Assembly: GCA_964394795.1 (NCBI GenBank) | Contig: CAYMYX010000012.1 | Location: 1-41,670, forward strand | Length of the DNA: 41,670 nt | Source of the DNA: CAYFUF01 sp964394795 | GTDB taxonomy: Bacteria > Bacillota > Clostridia > Tissierellales > Peptoniphilaceae | Direction of reading: 5' to 3' | Shown: one piece after another, positions 6,288-14,174 of the stretch | How the letters are laid out: every line of letters begins with the position of its first letter | Numbering within the stretch: the first letter of the stretch is position 1 | Notes under the pieces: generated by a model | What the model was told of the DNA's origin: nothing | Database searches by the model: none | Seen by the model: the letters and a program-made list of their open reading frames with translations, nothing else | Translations under genes and position numbers: made by a program

Positions 6288-8013
6288 ACGGCTCTTCAGC
6301 TATATTCGCTACTATTGGCGGATCTTTATAGTTGCTAATATTCTCCTTATCATCTCCGTTGTCATGAACATGCTCTTACCAAGGATTGGTCAGTACATCA
6401 TCGACGATATCTTGTTGCCGGTGGAGAGTACGGGGCTGCTACCATGGCCCTTAATTCAGCAGGCCTTGGTCATCTATGTTGCCCTGGGCATCACAGCTTC
6501 CCTGCTCAACTATGTAGCTTCTTACCTTATGGTGAAGTCGTCCAACCGCTTTACTCAGCAGCTCAGGGATGATGTTTACGGCCACATTCACCGGATGCCG
6601 ATCCAGTTTTTCGACACGGTGCCCGCGGGAACGATCGTGTCTCGGATAACCAACGATACGGAGACGATCCGTCAGAACTTCTACATCAACGTTTTTTCGG
6701 AGGCGCTAGTGGCTTTCGCCAGAATTGTCGGTATCTTCATTGCTATCGCGACGATTCGGTGGGAGATCGCTGTCGCCCTCCTCATCCTAGCACCGGGCGT
6801 TTACCTCTTCCAACGAATTTACACGAAGCACGCTTCGGGCTATATGGCGGAGATGCGGGAGCTCCACGGCCAAATCAATGGGCGGATTAATGAGATTACC
6901 AAGAACGTCCAGATGACCCAAAGTTACGGACGGGAAGAAGCTGTCATGAAGAACTTCGAGCAGCTCACTGAAGACCAGTGGGTGGTTTCCCAGAAATTCA
7001 CCCGCTTCGATTGGATGATGTTCAACATTCCCGAAAATGTCATCCGCATTATGATGATTTCTGCCGTTGTCTGGTTGGCCTACAACCATATAGAGCTGAA
7101 CTTGCCGGTCAGTCCCGGTGAACTCTATGCCATCATTAACTACATCACCGGCCTGTTTTGGCCAATCACCATGATTTTGGACGTCCTTGCTCAAATCGTT
7201 CGGTCGATCGTGTCGGCTAATCGGGTTTTCGAGATTTTGGACAAGCCCGTAGATGAAGATGGCGAAATTGTACTGGAGAATGTTGAGGGGGCCATGTCCC
7301 TTCAAGATGTCTTCTTCGAATACGTCGACGACCAACCTGTTTTGAAGGGTGTGGACTTCCAGGCGGCAAGGGGGCAAACGGTAGCTATCGTTGGCCCAAC
7401 AGGGTCCGGCAAAAGCTCCATGCTCAATTTATTGTTCCGCTTCTACGATCCTCAGGAAGGCACCGTCCTTTTGGATGGTGTGGACATTCGGAAGATCAAG
7501 CGGAAGTCCCTTCGAGAACAGATGGGTATAGTCCTTCAAGAGCCCTTCCTCTTTGAGGGCAGCGTGTACTCCAACATCAGTTTGAATAACAAGGATATCA
7601 GTCGGGAAGCGGCGGAGGAAGCTCTGCGTAAAGTGGGTGGCATATCCTTCTTCGAAAACGGTCGTAAGGGTCTAGATGAGGAAATTACCGAACGTGGTAA
7701 GAACCTGTCCAATGGCCAACGGCAGTTGATTTCCTTCGCTCGGGCTTTGGCCTACGAACCAAAGATCCTTATTTTGGATGAGGCCACCGCTTCAATCGAT
7801 ACGGAGACGGAGCAAGTTATCCAGAAGGCAATGGATGTCGTCAAGAAGGGTCGGACGACGATTATTATCGCCCACCGTCTGTCTACGATTCGGGATGCTG
7901 ATGCAATCTATGTCTTGAAGGCGGGAAAGGTGGTTGAGAAAGGGCGGCATGAGGAACTACTCGACTTGAATGGCGAGTATGCTTCTATGGTTAGACTTCA
8001 AAATTCATTATAG
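6274..8013 (+). CDS. Heterodimeric ABC multidrug exporter, catalytic subunit (BmrD/LmrD-like)
   Basis: A 579-residue half-transporter that pairs with the preceding gene. The membrane domain spans about residues 10-310; the ATPase domain has GPTGSGKSS, signature LSNGQRQLISFARA (one substitution from LSGGQ) and Walker B ILILDEATASIDTE with the catalytic glutamate intact. The H-loop is IIAHRLSTI. The start ATG 6274 lies inside the end of the first subunit, with AAAGGAGAGG upstream, so the two are coupled. One consensus and one degenerate site together make a standard asymmetric exporter. It is followed after 14 bases by a GNAT gene in the same operon. Confidence 0.93.
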   Translation: MQTIKRLFSYIRYYWRIFIVANILLIISVVMNMLLPRIGQYIIDDILLPVESTGLLPWPLIQQALVIYVALGITASLLNYVASYLMVKSSNRFTQQLRDDVYGHIHRMPIQFFDTVPAGTIVSRITNDTETIRQNFYINVFSEALVAFARIVGIFIAIATIRWEIAVALLILAPGVYLFQRIYTKHASGYMAEMRELHGQINGRINEITKNVQMTQSYGREEAVMKNFEQLTEDQWVVSQKFTRFDWMMFNIPENVIRIMMISAVVWLAYNHIELNLPVSPGELYAIINYITGLFWPITMILDVLAQIVRSIVSANRVFEILDKPVDEDGEIVLENVEGAMSLQDVFFEYVDDQPVLKGVDFQAARGQTVAIVGPTGSGKSSMLNLLFRFYDPQEGTVLLDGVDIRKIKRKSLREQMGIVLQEPFLFEGSVYSNISLNNKDISREAAEEALRKVGGISFFENGRKGLDEEITERGKNLSNGQRQLISFARALAYEPKILILDEATASIDTETEQVIQKAMDVVKKGRTTIIIAHRLSTIRDADAIYVLKAGKVVEKGRHEELLDLNGEYASMVRLQNSL

Positions 8014-8027
8014 TAAAGGAGACTTTA

Positions 8028-8480
8028 TTGAACGATTATCAGATAACAGACTTTTCTGATCCTCTGTTCCAGACTGCTTTCCAGCTCTACTTTGAGGAGC
8101 TGGGAATTCAGTTGGATGACTGGGATGAACTCTTCAATTTCATGAATGAGGATGGCGGTAACGTAGCCATCATCAAGGTTGATGAGAAGAAGCAAGTTGT
8201 GGGTTTCATTCAGTTCAAGATTGATGAACTGAAGAATTGGTTTTTTGAAGAGAAGGTGGGCTTTATCCGGGAGTTCTGGGTGTCACAAGCATTTCGGGGA
8301 CAAGATTATGGGAGCCAACTTCTTAAGAGTGCTGAAAATTACTTCCTTGACCACAATATCTATAAGGCAATCCTGACAACAGATACCGCACCCGGCTTCT
8401 ACGAGAAACAAGGTTACGTTCGTGATGCGTCCTATCGGGCAGATAATGAAGATGAAGTCTTCACAAAAATTCTTCACTAA
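8028..8480 (+). CDS. GNAT-family N-acetyltransferase
   Basis: A 150-residue protein with a GNAT fold. The acetyl-CoA pyrophosphate-binding motif (R/Q-x-x-G-x-G/A) is seen as FRGQDYGSQLLKSAE in the second half, followed by a segment (AILTTDTAPGFYEKQGY) typical of motif B. The start is TTG 8028, supported by AAAGGAG 8 bases upstream; it lies 14 bases after the exporter and shares its transcript. The acceptor is unknown. Because it is co-transcribed with a drug exporter under drug-type attenuation, modification of a drug or other small amine is possible, but nothing in the sequence proves it. Confidence 0.8.
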   Translation: MNDYQITDFSDPLFQTAFQLYFEELGIQLDDWDELFNFMNEDGGNVAIIKVDEKKQVVGFIQFKIDELKNWFFEEKVGFIREFWVSQAFRGQDYGSQLLKSAENYFLDHNIYKAILTTDTAPGFYEKQGYVRDASYRADNEDEVFTKILH

Positions 8481-8512
8481 TATAAGGCTAACCTATAGTA
8501 ATAGAGCCTTTG

Positions 8513-8541
8513 TTGACGTTTTCCCACAAAAGGCATATAAT
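8513..8541 (+). promoter_or_regulatory. thiT promoter
   Basis: TTGACG (8513-8518), a 17-base spacer and TATAAT (8536-8541): near-consensus sigma-A promoter about 20 bases before the TPP riboswitch. Confidence 0.85.
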
Positions 8542-8557
8542 GAAGTTAATTCAATAT

Positions 8558-8634
8558 CAACTAGGGGTGCTACGGCTGAGAGGATTTCATCCAACCCTTA
8601 ACCTGATCTATGTAATGATAGCGGAGGGAAGTGA
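8558..8634 (+). promoter_or_regulatory. TPP riboswitch (THI element)
   Basis: The conserved thi-box parts are present in order: AGGGGTGC, GGCTGAGA, ACCCTTAACCTGATCTA, GTAATG and GCGGAGGGAAGT. TPP binding would favour the downstream terminator at 8647, switching off thiT when thiamine is plentiful. The fit to the consensus is essentially complete. Confidence 0.96.
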
Positions 8635-8646
8635 TAACATACTATC

Positions 8647-8675
8647 AACGCCACTGCTACAGTGGCGTTATTTTT
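8647..8675 (+). terminator. Riboswitch-controlled terminator
   Basis: AACGCCACTG, loop CTA, CAGTGGCGTT, then ATTTTT: ten perfect pairs between the TPP aptamer and thiT, i.e. the expression platform. Confidence 0.9.
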
Positions 8676-8718
8676 ATCTCTTCTTCGTCAGATATTGAAA
8701 ACTCTGAAGGAGGATTTT

Positions 8719-9327
8719 ATGGTACAAGAAACAAGTAGAAGACCCGTTGCGTCATCGGCTCAACGGTTAGCTGAAGCGGGACTGGTTATTGCCCTGGCTA
8801 AGATTTTGGACTTCATCGTCCTATTCCGCATGCCAATGGGCGGATCGATAACGTTGGCGGCTATGGCCCCCCTATTCATCTTTGCGATTCGCTGGGGTTG
8901 GAAATGGGGCGTGTTGGTTGGCGCGGCTTATGGTTTGGTAAACGTGCTGCTCGGTGGATACGTTGTTCATCCCCTGCAGATGATTCTGGATTATCCGCTG
9001 GCGTTTGCGATGTGCGGTCTTGCGGGCATCCCTGCCAATAGAGGAAAGACTGACTTTGTCAGCTATCTGCCTGCAATGATTTTCGCCACCTTTATGCGCT
9101 TCCTCTGCCACGTCTTATCCGGCATGATTTTCTATTCGTCCATCGACTTTACGGAATCCAGTGCTAGTCTCATGAGCGCATTAAGCCTGGAGAACTTATC
9201 TTCCGGCGCGGTTTACAGCCTTGGCTACAACGGCACCTTCCTGTTACCTGACTTAATCATCTGTTTGGTGGTCATCGGTTTGTTATGGAAACCCCTTAAC
9301 CGTTTACTCCGTCCTCAATTTTCATAA
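8719..9327 (+). CDS. thiT: Thiamine ECF transporter S component ThiT
   Basis: A 202-residue integral membrane protein with about six segments, the thiamine-binding S component that docks with a shared ECF module (EcfA-EcfA'-EcfT). Family features seen: the N-terminal RLAEAGLVIALAKILD helix with the A-rich motif for EcfT contact, GGSITLAAMAPL, and GGYVVHPLQMILDYPLAF, close to the conserved ThiT ligand-loop region. ATG 8719 is preceded by GAAGGAGG; an earlier in-frame ATG at 8662 falls in the riboswitch terminator and is rejected. Control by the TPP riboswitch confirms the substrate. The shared ECF genes it needs are probably elsewhere, since the ECF locus at the end of the window carries its own fused S component. 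Confidence 0.95.
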   Translation: MVQETSRRPVASSAQRLAEAGLVIALAKILDFIVLFRMPMGGSITLAAMAPLFIFAIRWGWKWGVLVGAAYGLVNVLLGGYVVHPLQMILDYPLAFAMCGLAGIPANRGKTDFVSYLPAMIFATFMRFLCHVLSGMIFYSSIDFTESSASLMSALSLENLSSGAVYSLGYNGTFLLPDLIICLVVIGLLWKPLNRLLRPQFS

Positions 9328-9346
9328 CGGGCCGTCCTCACCAATG

Positions 9347-9378
9347 CCGGGAAAGCTTCTGCTTTCCCGGTTTTATTT
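9347..9378 (+). terminator. thiT terminator
   Basis: CCGGGAAAGC, loop TTCT, GCTTTCCCGG, followed by TTTTATTTT: ten perfect pairs with a T-rich tail, 20 bases after the stop. Confidence 0.93.
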
Positions 9379-9476
9379 TGCTAATAAATTTCTAAATATA
9401 TTTATATTTCGAGAATAACCCCCACGAGGTTTGGGTAATATTAGATGTGCTTTCCTTAAGTAAAGAGATTAAGGAG

Positions 9477-9548
9477 TATAATGGGTGGAATAGGGTATTT
9501 CACCTAAAGAAAACACTAGTACGTAAGCTCGACAAAGGGTCGGCTTAC
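9477..9548 (+). promoter_or_regulatory. cysK promoter -10 and structured leader
   Basis: A consensus TATAAT (9477-9482) lies about 90 bases before cysK. No good -35 is visible 17 bases upstream (CCTTAA), which suggests an activator-dependent promoter. Close to the ribosome binding site is a hairpin, GTAAGC-T-CGAC / GTCGGCTTAC with a 5-base loop and one bulged T (9523-9548), without a T run, so it is not a terminator. No T-box signature is present. CymR- or CmbR-type control is known for such genes, but I see no certain site. Confidence 0.5.
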
Positions 9549-9573
9549 TTGGCAAATATTGAAAGGAAGAAAG

Positions 9574-10206
9574 ATGACCAAACTTTTAGAAACTATCGGA
9601 AAAACACCCCTCATTCAGTTACAAAGCATTGGGGGTGGAAGGATATATGCAAAGTTGGAGAAGGCAAATCCAGCCTCCAGCGTTAAAGACCGTCCAGCCT
9701 ACTACATGATTAAGGGCGCCATCGAGCGCGGTGACTTAAAACCAGGCATGAAGATTGTTGAGCCTACTTCAGGAAACACAGGTATCGCCTTAGCCATGAT
9801 CGGTAAGCAATTGGGCTACCCCGTTGTCCTTACCATGCCTGCCTCCATGAGCGTCGAGCGCCGTTCTTTAATGAAATCTTTTGGTGCCGAGCTCATCATC
9901 ACCGAAGAGAATGCCCTCCAAGGTGCGGTTGATAAGGCCATGGAGCTTGCCCANNNNNNNNNNNNNNNNNNNNNNNNNNNNNNNNNNNNNNNNNNNNNNN
10001 NNNNNNNNNNNNNNNNNNNNNNNNNNNNNNNNNNNNNNNNNNNNNNNNNNNNNTCCATGGAAGAAGGCCTAACCGTTGGTCCTTCTGCAGGTGCCAACAT
10101 TGCCGGTGCTCTTCAACTATCTGAGCAAATCGAAGGTAACATCGTCACCATTCTACCGGACTTAGCTGAGCGCTACATGTCGACAGCTTTGTTCGACCAT
10201 GAATAA
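9574..10206 (+). CDS. cysK: Cysteine synthase (O-acetylserine sulfhydrylase), interrupted by an assembly gap
   Basis: CysK makes cysteine from O-acetylserine and sulfide using PLP. Visible are the N-terminal GKTPLIQL, the PLP-lysine segment NPASSVKDRPAYYMI, the substrate loop TSGNTGIALA, and after the gap EEGLTVGPSAGANIAGAL (family usually VGISSGA) and PDLAERYMSTALF at the C-terminus. ATG 9574 has AAAGGAAG upstream. A block of 100 N interrupts the gene. About 127 residues precede and 51 follow, against about 305-310 expected, so roughly 130 residues (about 390 bases) are missing. The continuous frame across the N block is accidental. The gene overlaps cysE by 8 bases, so the two steps of cysteine synthesis are coupled. 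Confidence 0.93.
   Translation: MTKLLETIGKTPLIQLQSIGGGRIYAKLEKANPASSVKDRPAYYMIKGAIERGDLKPGMKIVEPTSGNTGIALAMIGKQLGYPVVLTMPASMSVERRSLMKSFGAELIITEENALQGAVDKAMELAXXXXXXXXXXXXXXXXXXXXXXXXXXXXXXXXXXSMEEGLTVGPSAGANIAGALQLSEQIEGNIVTILPDLAERYMSTALFDHE
9954..10053. other. Assembly gap of 100 N
   Basis: Exactly 100 undetermined bases inside cysK. The round number suggests a scaffold placeholder of unknown true size; comparison with normal CysK length indicates that about 390 bases are really absent. Coordinates to the right of the gap are therefore nominal. Confidence 0.97.
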
Positions 10207-10792
10207 TCGCGCTTACTGGCGCGAACTTGGTGAATATATCATGAAGATGGATCCCGCATGTAAAACCATGTGGGAGGCCATGCACCTCTACCCCATGATG
10301 CGGGCGCTCAAGAGTCATGCCCGTGCCCACAAACTATATAAAAAGGGACACACAACACTAGCTAGGTGGATTTCACAGCGCGCCAGGAACAAGACAGGAA
10401 TTGAAATCCATCCTGGGGCTAAGATTGGTAAGTTCCTTTTTATCGATCATGGCATGGGCGTTGTCATCGGTGAAACTGCCATCATCGGCGACTACTGTAC
10501 GATTTACCACGGGGTCACCCTTGGAGGAACCGGCAAAGACCAAGGTTTCCGCCATCCCCACCTAGGCGACAATGTGATGATTGGGGCAGGAGCCCAAATA
10601 CTCGGACCTATTCGAATTGGAAATAACGTCAAGATTGGAGCAGGAGCAATCGTCATCAAAGAACTTCCTGATGACTCCACCGCAGTTGGTCAACCGGCTC
10701 GGGTTATTACCAAGGAAGAAAAGGAAGAAAAGAATAGGCTGAAGGAACAAGAGCAGGTGCAAAAGGAACAAGAACAAGTGGAAAATGATTAA
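10199..10792 (+). CDS. cysE: Serine O-acetyltransferase
   Basis: Converts serine and acetyl-CoA to O-acetylserine, the substrate of CysK. The 197-residue protein is the short Gram-positive type: a helical N-terminus (about 1-60), then left-handed beta-helix hexapeptide repeats (IHPGAKIGKFLFIDHGMGVVIG and on) with the active-site segment DYCTIYHGVTLGGTG and the conserved RHPHLGDNVMIGAGAQILGPI. The C-terminal tail is charged and repetitive (KEEKEEKNRLKEQEQ), longer than needed for catalysis. ATG 10199 overlaps the cysK stop. Gene order cysK-cysE with overlap is less usual than cysE-first arrangements. Confidence 0.95.
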   Translation: MNNRAYWRELGEYIMKMDPACKTMWEAMHLYPMMRALKSHARAHKLYKKGHTTLARWISQRARNKTGIEIHPGAKIGKFLFIDHGMGVVIGETAIIGDYCTIYHGVTLGGTGKDQGFRHPHLGDNVMIGAGAQILGPIRIGNNVKIGAGAIVIKELPDDSTAVGQPARVITKEEKEEKNRLKEQEQVQKEQEQVEND

Positions 10793-10810
10793 GAAGTTAT
10801 TAAAGTAAAC

Positions 10811-10855
10811 GAAAAGCCTCTAATTCCAAATGCGGAATTGGAGGCTTTTCTTGTG
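10811..10855 (+). terminator. Terminator of cysK-cysE
   Basis: GAAAAGCCTC-T-AATTCC pairs with GGAATT-G-GAGGCTTTTC around a 6-base loop: 17 pairs including one T-G, followed by a T-rich tail. Confidence 0.9.
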
Positions 10856-11052
10856 TCTTCAAAAACTTTAAATTTGGATAACCATGGGATTCATACCTTG
10901 CTTAGTTTTATGTATACATTACCACTGTAATACATATCGTCTCGTATTCATGTATTTCGTTTATCATAGAGACTTTGATTTTATTTATACCATGTTAAAA
11001 TATTGGTGAATTCTGGCTAGATTATTAAGCCACAAAACTATTGGAGGAATAA
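10856..11052 (+). promoter_or_regulatory. Upstream region of the flavin reductase gene
   Basis: This AT-rich stretch holds a -10-like TAAAAT (10996-11001) with a weak -35 (CTTTGA at 17 bases or TTGATT at 15). About 70 bases upstream of it is an inverted repeat ATTAC-N4-GTAAT (10918-10931), operator-like in form. No specific regulator can be assigned. Confidence 0.4.
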
Positions 11053-12906
11053 ATGAAAAGAATAATGAAATTGCTAAGCTTAGCCTTAGCCCTCACCTTG
11101 CTGTTTACTGCTTGCAATGGCGACACGGATTCTGAATCTACTTCAGAAGTTGAAAGCCAAAGCGTAGGAAGTGAAGCAAGCGTTGAGGAGACGGAAGAAT
11201 CGTCTGACGACATGGATAGTGAAACCGAAGAAACCGGAGACCAAACCGGTTCAGCAACCGCTCAAGGATTCAATGGAGACCTGACGGTCAACGTAACTCT
11301 TACCGACAATAAGATTACGGCTGTTACAACCGACCATCAAGAGACTGAAAATCTTGGTGCCTCTGCCATTGATCGTTTAACTGAGCAAGTCTTGGAACAA
11401 CAGGCAATCAATCTGGATACCGTCACCGGAGCTACATACTCATCTGATGCTTTTCTTGAAGCATTAAAGAATGCTATGATAGACGCCGCAGCAAATCCTG
11501 AGGCTTATGTCGTAGAAGAAGAGTCTATCGAGAAAGAAAACGAGGAAAAAGAAACTCAAGTCGTTGTCATCGGTGGTGGCGGAGCCGGTTTTGCGGCAGC
11601 CATCACGGCTAAGGAAGCCGGCGCTGAAGTCATCTTACTCGAAAAACTACCAACCGTTGGCGGTAACACCCAAATCTCCGGTGGTGAATATGCCGCACCA
11701 GCCAATGAGATTCAACAAGCGGAAGGTATCGAAGACAGCCCTGAACTCTTTGCCCAAGATATGGAAGCTGCCGGTGGAGACCCCGCCCTCATTCGCGTCC
11801 TCAGCGAAAATGCAACACCTTCAGCCGAATGGCTCCGCGATGATATTGGCGTAGAATTTTTAGATTCATTGATGTTCTTCGGTGGTCACTCCGTAAAGCG
11901 GTCTCTGATTCCCGTTGGTCACTCCGGTTTAGAGATTATCCAAAAGTACCAGGCCAAAGCCGATGAGTTGGGCATTGAAGTACTCACCGAGCATGATGTG
12001 AAAGAGCTGTTAAGTGAAGACGGCAAGATTGTAGGCGTTCGTGTAGAAACCCCTACATCTAATCTAACCGTCAAAGCCGATGCCGTGGTTATTGCCTCCG
12101 GTGGCTTTGGAGCAAACAAAGAACTACTCTACGAAAATGATCAAGAAATCGATGAACACGTCTTGTCCACCAATAGTGTTGGTTCTACCGGCGATGGTAT
12201 CCTTATGGCTCAAAAAGTTGGTGCGGTTACCATGGATATCGACCAGATTCAACTTTACCCCATCTGCGATGTTGACACCGGTAAGCTTCTCTACGTTGGC
12301 GATACTCGCCTCGTCGGCGGAGCCCTCTTAGTGAATAAAGAAGGTCATCGCTTCGTGGAAGAGTTAGGCACTCGACGCGAAATTTCGCTAGCTATCAAAG
12401 GACAAACGGATCACGTGGGTTACCTCCTCTGGGATGAGAAGTCTTCCGAGGAAACAGGTACTATCCATTCCCATGCAACCGAAGCAGAAAGCCTCTATGA
12501 GCGTGGCCACTTGGTTAAAGCAGATACTATCGAGGAACTAGCCGACCACTTCGGTATTGACGTAGATCAGTTGATGGAAACCGTTGAGACCTTCAACACC
12601 AACTCAAAAAATGACAAAGATCCGGACTTCAACCTCCGCATGCTGGGTTGGACTGTGGAAGAAGGGCCATTCTACATGCTAAAAGCAGTTCCTGCTGTTC
12701 ACCATACCATGGGTGGTATTCAAATCAACACAGAAGCTGAAGTTCTTGACGCGGACGGAAATCCCATCGAAGGTCTATATGCAGCTGGTGAGGTTACCGG
12801 TGGCATCCATGGATCTAACCGACTAGGTTCTGCAGCTATCGCTGACATTACGGTATTTGGTCGGATTGCTGGGGAGAATGCGGCGAAACATGTATTGGAT
12901 AAATAA
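11053..12906 (+). CDS. Extracytoplasmic FMN-binding/FAD-dependent fumarate reductase-like lipoprotein
   Basis: A 617-residue secreted flavoprotein. The signal peptide ends in a lipobox (LLFTAC, Cys21), so the protein is anchored to the outer face of the membrane. An acidic Ser/Glu/Thr-rich linker (22-70) follows. An FMN-binding domain (about 72-145) carries D122-TVTGAT, the motif at which ApbE links FMN to threonine (T128 here). The FAD-binding flavoprotein domain (167-617) has IGGGGAGFAAA and a C-terminal TGGIHGSNRLGSAA, with His/Arg residues as in fumarate and urocanate reductases. It probably uses an external acceptor such as fumarate for anaerobic electron disposal; the acceptor is not determined. 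ApbE and an electron-donating NADH dehydrogenase are not in the window. Start supported by TTGGAGGAAT. Confidence 0.9.
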   Translation: MKRIMKLLSLALALTLLFTACNGDTDSESTSEVESQSVGSEASVEETEESSDDMDSETEETGDQTGSATAQGFNGDLTVNVTLTDNKITAVTTDHQETENLGASAIDRLTEQVLEQQAINLDTVTGATYSSDAFLEALKNAMIDAAANPEAYVVEEESIEKENEEKETQVVVIGGGGAGFAAAITAKEAGAEVILLEKLPTVGGNTQISGGEYAAPANEIQQAEGIEDSPELFAQDMEAAGGDPALIRVLSENATPSAEWLRDDIGVEFLDSLMFFGGHSVKRSLIPVGHSGLEIIQKYQAKADELGIEVLTEHDVKELLSEDGKIVGVRVETPTSNLTVKADAVVIASGGFGANKELLYENDQEIDEHVLSTNSVGSTGDGILMAQKVGAVTMDIDQIQLYPICDVDTGKLLYVGDTRLVGGALLVNKEGHRFVEELGTRREISLAIKGQTDHVGYLLWDEKSSEETGTIHSHATEAESLYERGHLVKADTIEELADHFGIDVDQLMETVETFNTNSKNDKDPDFNLRMLGWTVEEGPFYMLKAVPAVHHTMGGIQINTEAEVLDADGNPIEGLYAAGEVTGGIHGSNRLGSAAIADITVFGRIAGENAAKHVLDK

Positions 12907-12945
12907 ATCTAAACTTACACATTAGGATTCTAGTGTTCTCGTAAA

Positions 12946-12987
12946 AACAGGTGTCACCGCAATAATAGGTGACACCTGTTCTTTTCA
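12946..12987. terminator. Bidirectional terminator between the reductase and marR
   Basis: ACAGGTGTCACC and GGTGACACCTGT pair perfectly around a 9-base loop, with T-rich sequence on both strands. It serves the convergent genes on either side. Confidence 0.88.
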
Positions 12988-13002
12988 TTTCGTTATTCTC
13001 AA

Positions 13003-13470
13003 CTAAGAAACCTTATGACAAGCGATAAAACAATCCTTCTCCTCATCCTCGGTCTTAAACTGGCTACACATCTTGCCTAAAACGCGTACGAAGATTTCTA
13101 TCTCTTCCTCTTCGATATCTTCTACGCATTTGTCTTTGAAATTCTCGGCTACTTCGCTATAGATCTTATGCTTCTCTTGGCCCAGCTCCGTTAAGCGAAT
13201 AAATTTTTTCCGTTTATCTTCCAAACTGATTTCTCTCTTAATCAAACCTTCATTTTCTAGGCGGTTTAAAATTCCTGCTATTGTTGATTCCTTAGCACCT
13301 ACTAAATCAGCTAATTCTTTCTGATTGATGGATTCATTCTTATCAATAAAATACATCGCGATCCATTGGGATCGAGTAATGCCGTATGTCAATAATTGCC
13401 GATTAAGTTCATCTGCGAGTTCCTTAGCGACTTTGTTGGTGAGAAAAGCGACACAATCGTCTAGTCTCAA
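13003..13470 (-). CDS. MarR-family transcriptional regulator, possibly thiol-sensing
   Basis: A 155-residue winged-helix protein: the recognition region INQKELADLVGAKESTIAGILNRLENEGLI and wing REISLEDKRKKFIRLTELG are typical MarR. The start is TTG 13470, eight bases after AAAGGAGG; a GTG at 13479 is part of the SD itself. The N-terminus MRLDDCVAFL puts Cys6 where OhrR-type regulators have their peroxide-sensing cysteine, and the C-terminal tail has further cysteines (KDCFIACHK). With an OsmC-family gene upstream, a thiol/peroxide switch is plausible but inferred. Its own promoter overlaps an inverted repeat TTAAC-N4-GTTAA, suggesting autoregulation. Confidence 0.85.
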   Translation of the reverse strand: MRLDDCVAFLTNKVAKELADELNRQLLTYGITRSQWIAMYFIDKNESINQKELADLVGAKESTIAGILNRLENEGLIKREISLEDKRKKFIRLTELGQEKHKIYSEVAENFKDKCVEDIEEEEIEIFVRVLGKMCSQFKTEDEEKDCFIACHKVS

Positions 13471-13497
13471 GAATAACACCTCCTTTACATCCTACTG

Positions 13498-13541
13498 ATT
13501 AACATTCGTTAACATATTATAGCACTATCTGAAAGTTATGT
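13498..13541 (-). promoter_or_regulatory. marR promoter with inverted-repeat operator
   Basis: TATAAT on the minus strand (13516-13521) has a -35-like TTACAT about 16 bases upstream. Just downstream of the -10 lies TTAAC-ATTC-GTTAA (13499-13512), which would block transcription if bound. The half-site resembles TTAAC-type MarR operators (for example AdcR, which uses a 2-base centre), but the spacing here is 4. Confidence 0.6.
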
Positions 13542-13625
13542 AATTTTCTTTTCCTCATTTTCAATTTATCGATGCAAAGGAAATATTCACCTACAGGTGA
13601 CATATGCAATCTATGTAAAATCACT

Positions 13626-13668
13626 CAAAAAGAACAGGGACTTACCTGATAAAAGCCTGGTAAGTCCC
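13626..13668 (-). terminator. Terminator of the osmC gene
   Basis: On the minus strand GGGACTTACC, a 12-base loop, GGTAAGTCCC, then TGTTCTTTTT: ten perfect pairs and a T-rich tail. Confidence 0.85.
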
Positions 13669-13691
13669 CGTATGTAAATCGATTTGCTTGT

Positions 13692-14132
13692 TTAGTTCAG
13701 TTTTACGCCAGCTAATTTCATTGGCACGCCATTTTGAATACTGTCGCCTACTGGGCAATGAGTCTCGATAAATTCTGCGAATTTCTCGACTTCTTCTTGG
13801 GTATTGTCGGCCTTGAAGTGCATGGTGTAGCGGATTTCTTGGAAGCCATTACGGACATCAGCTAAGCCCATGAAACCGTCTGGATCAAGGTCGCCCTCTA
13901 GGTCTACGGAGAATTCTTCCAACTTGATTCCTTGAGATTTTGCGAAGGAATAGGCAACGATGGTTTGGCAAGCGGAAAGCGCACAGAGTAAACCTTCAAC
14001 TGGGTTCATTGACTTGTCCGTTCCACCAAGCTCTTCTGGCTCATCGAAGAGGAAAGTGAAATTTCTTGATGTGGTTTCTACTTGGAGACCTTCGGGAAGC
14101 TTCTTAGCGGTTGCGGTAAACTGTTGTTTCAT
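13692..14132 (-). CDS. OsmC/Ohr-family thiol peroxidase-like protein
   Basis: A 146-residue protein of the OsmC superfamily, which reduces organic hydroperoxides or handles reactive sulfur species by a two-cysteine mechanism. Both family cysteines are present: one in LLCALSACQT (mid-protein helix) and one in ETHCPVGDSI. The N-terminal strand region with NPVEGLL is standard. The start ATG 14132 follows AAAAGGAG. It has its own near-consensus promoter overlapping palindromic sites and its own terminator, so it is monocistronic. The MarR gene downstream is a candidate regulator. Ohr versus OsmC versus YhfA-like subclass cannot be decided by eye. Confidence 0.88.
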   Translation of the reverse strand: MKQQFTATAKKLPEGLQVETTSRNFTFLFDEPEELGGTDKSMNPVEGLLCALSACQTIVAYSFAKSQGIKLEEFSVDLEGDLDPDGFMGLADVRNGFQEIRYTMHFKADNTQEEVEKFAEFIETHCPVGDSIQNGVPMKLAGVKLN

Positions 14133-14174
14133 GATGTTCTCCTTTTCTAATTTGGTTATGTAATAATCCGACTG

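Noticed and set aside
8510..8698. 62-codon open frame upstream of thiT
   Set aside because: It runs through the TPP riboswitch and its terminator, has no SD, and its sequence is fully explained by the conserved RNA elements.
9420..9573. T-box riboswitch before cysK
   Set aside because: The GGGTGG-like string near the -10 lacks the GGNACCGCG context, a specifier loop and a terminator.
9447..9686. 79-codon frame overlapping the cysK start
   Set aside because: It spans the promoter -10 and leader hairpin and overlaps cysK out of frame; no SD.
11081..11260. Low-complexity Ser/Glu stretches (here and at about 40.4-40.95 kb) as repeats
   Set aside because: They encode flexible acidic linkers or stalks in exported proteins with varied codons, not DNA-level tandem repeats.
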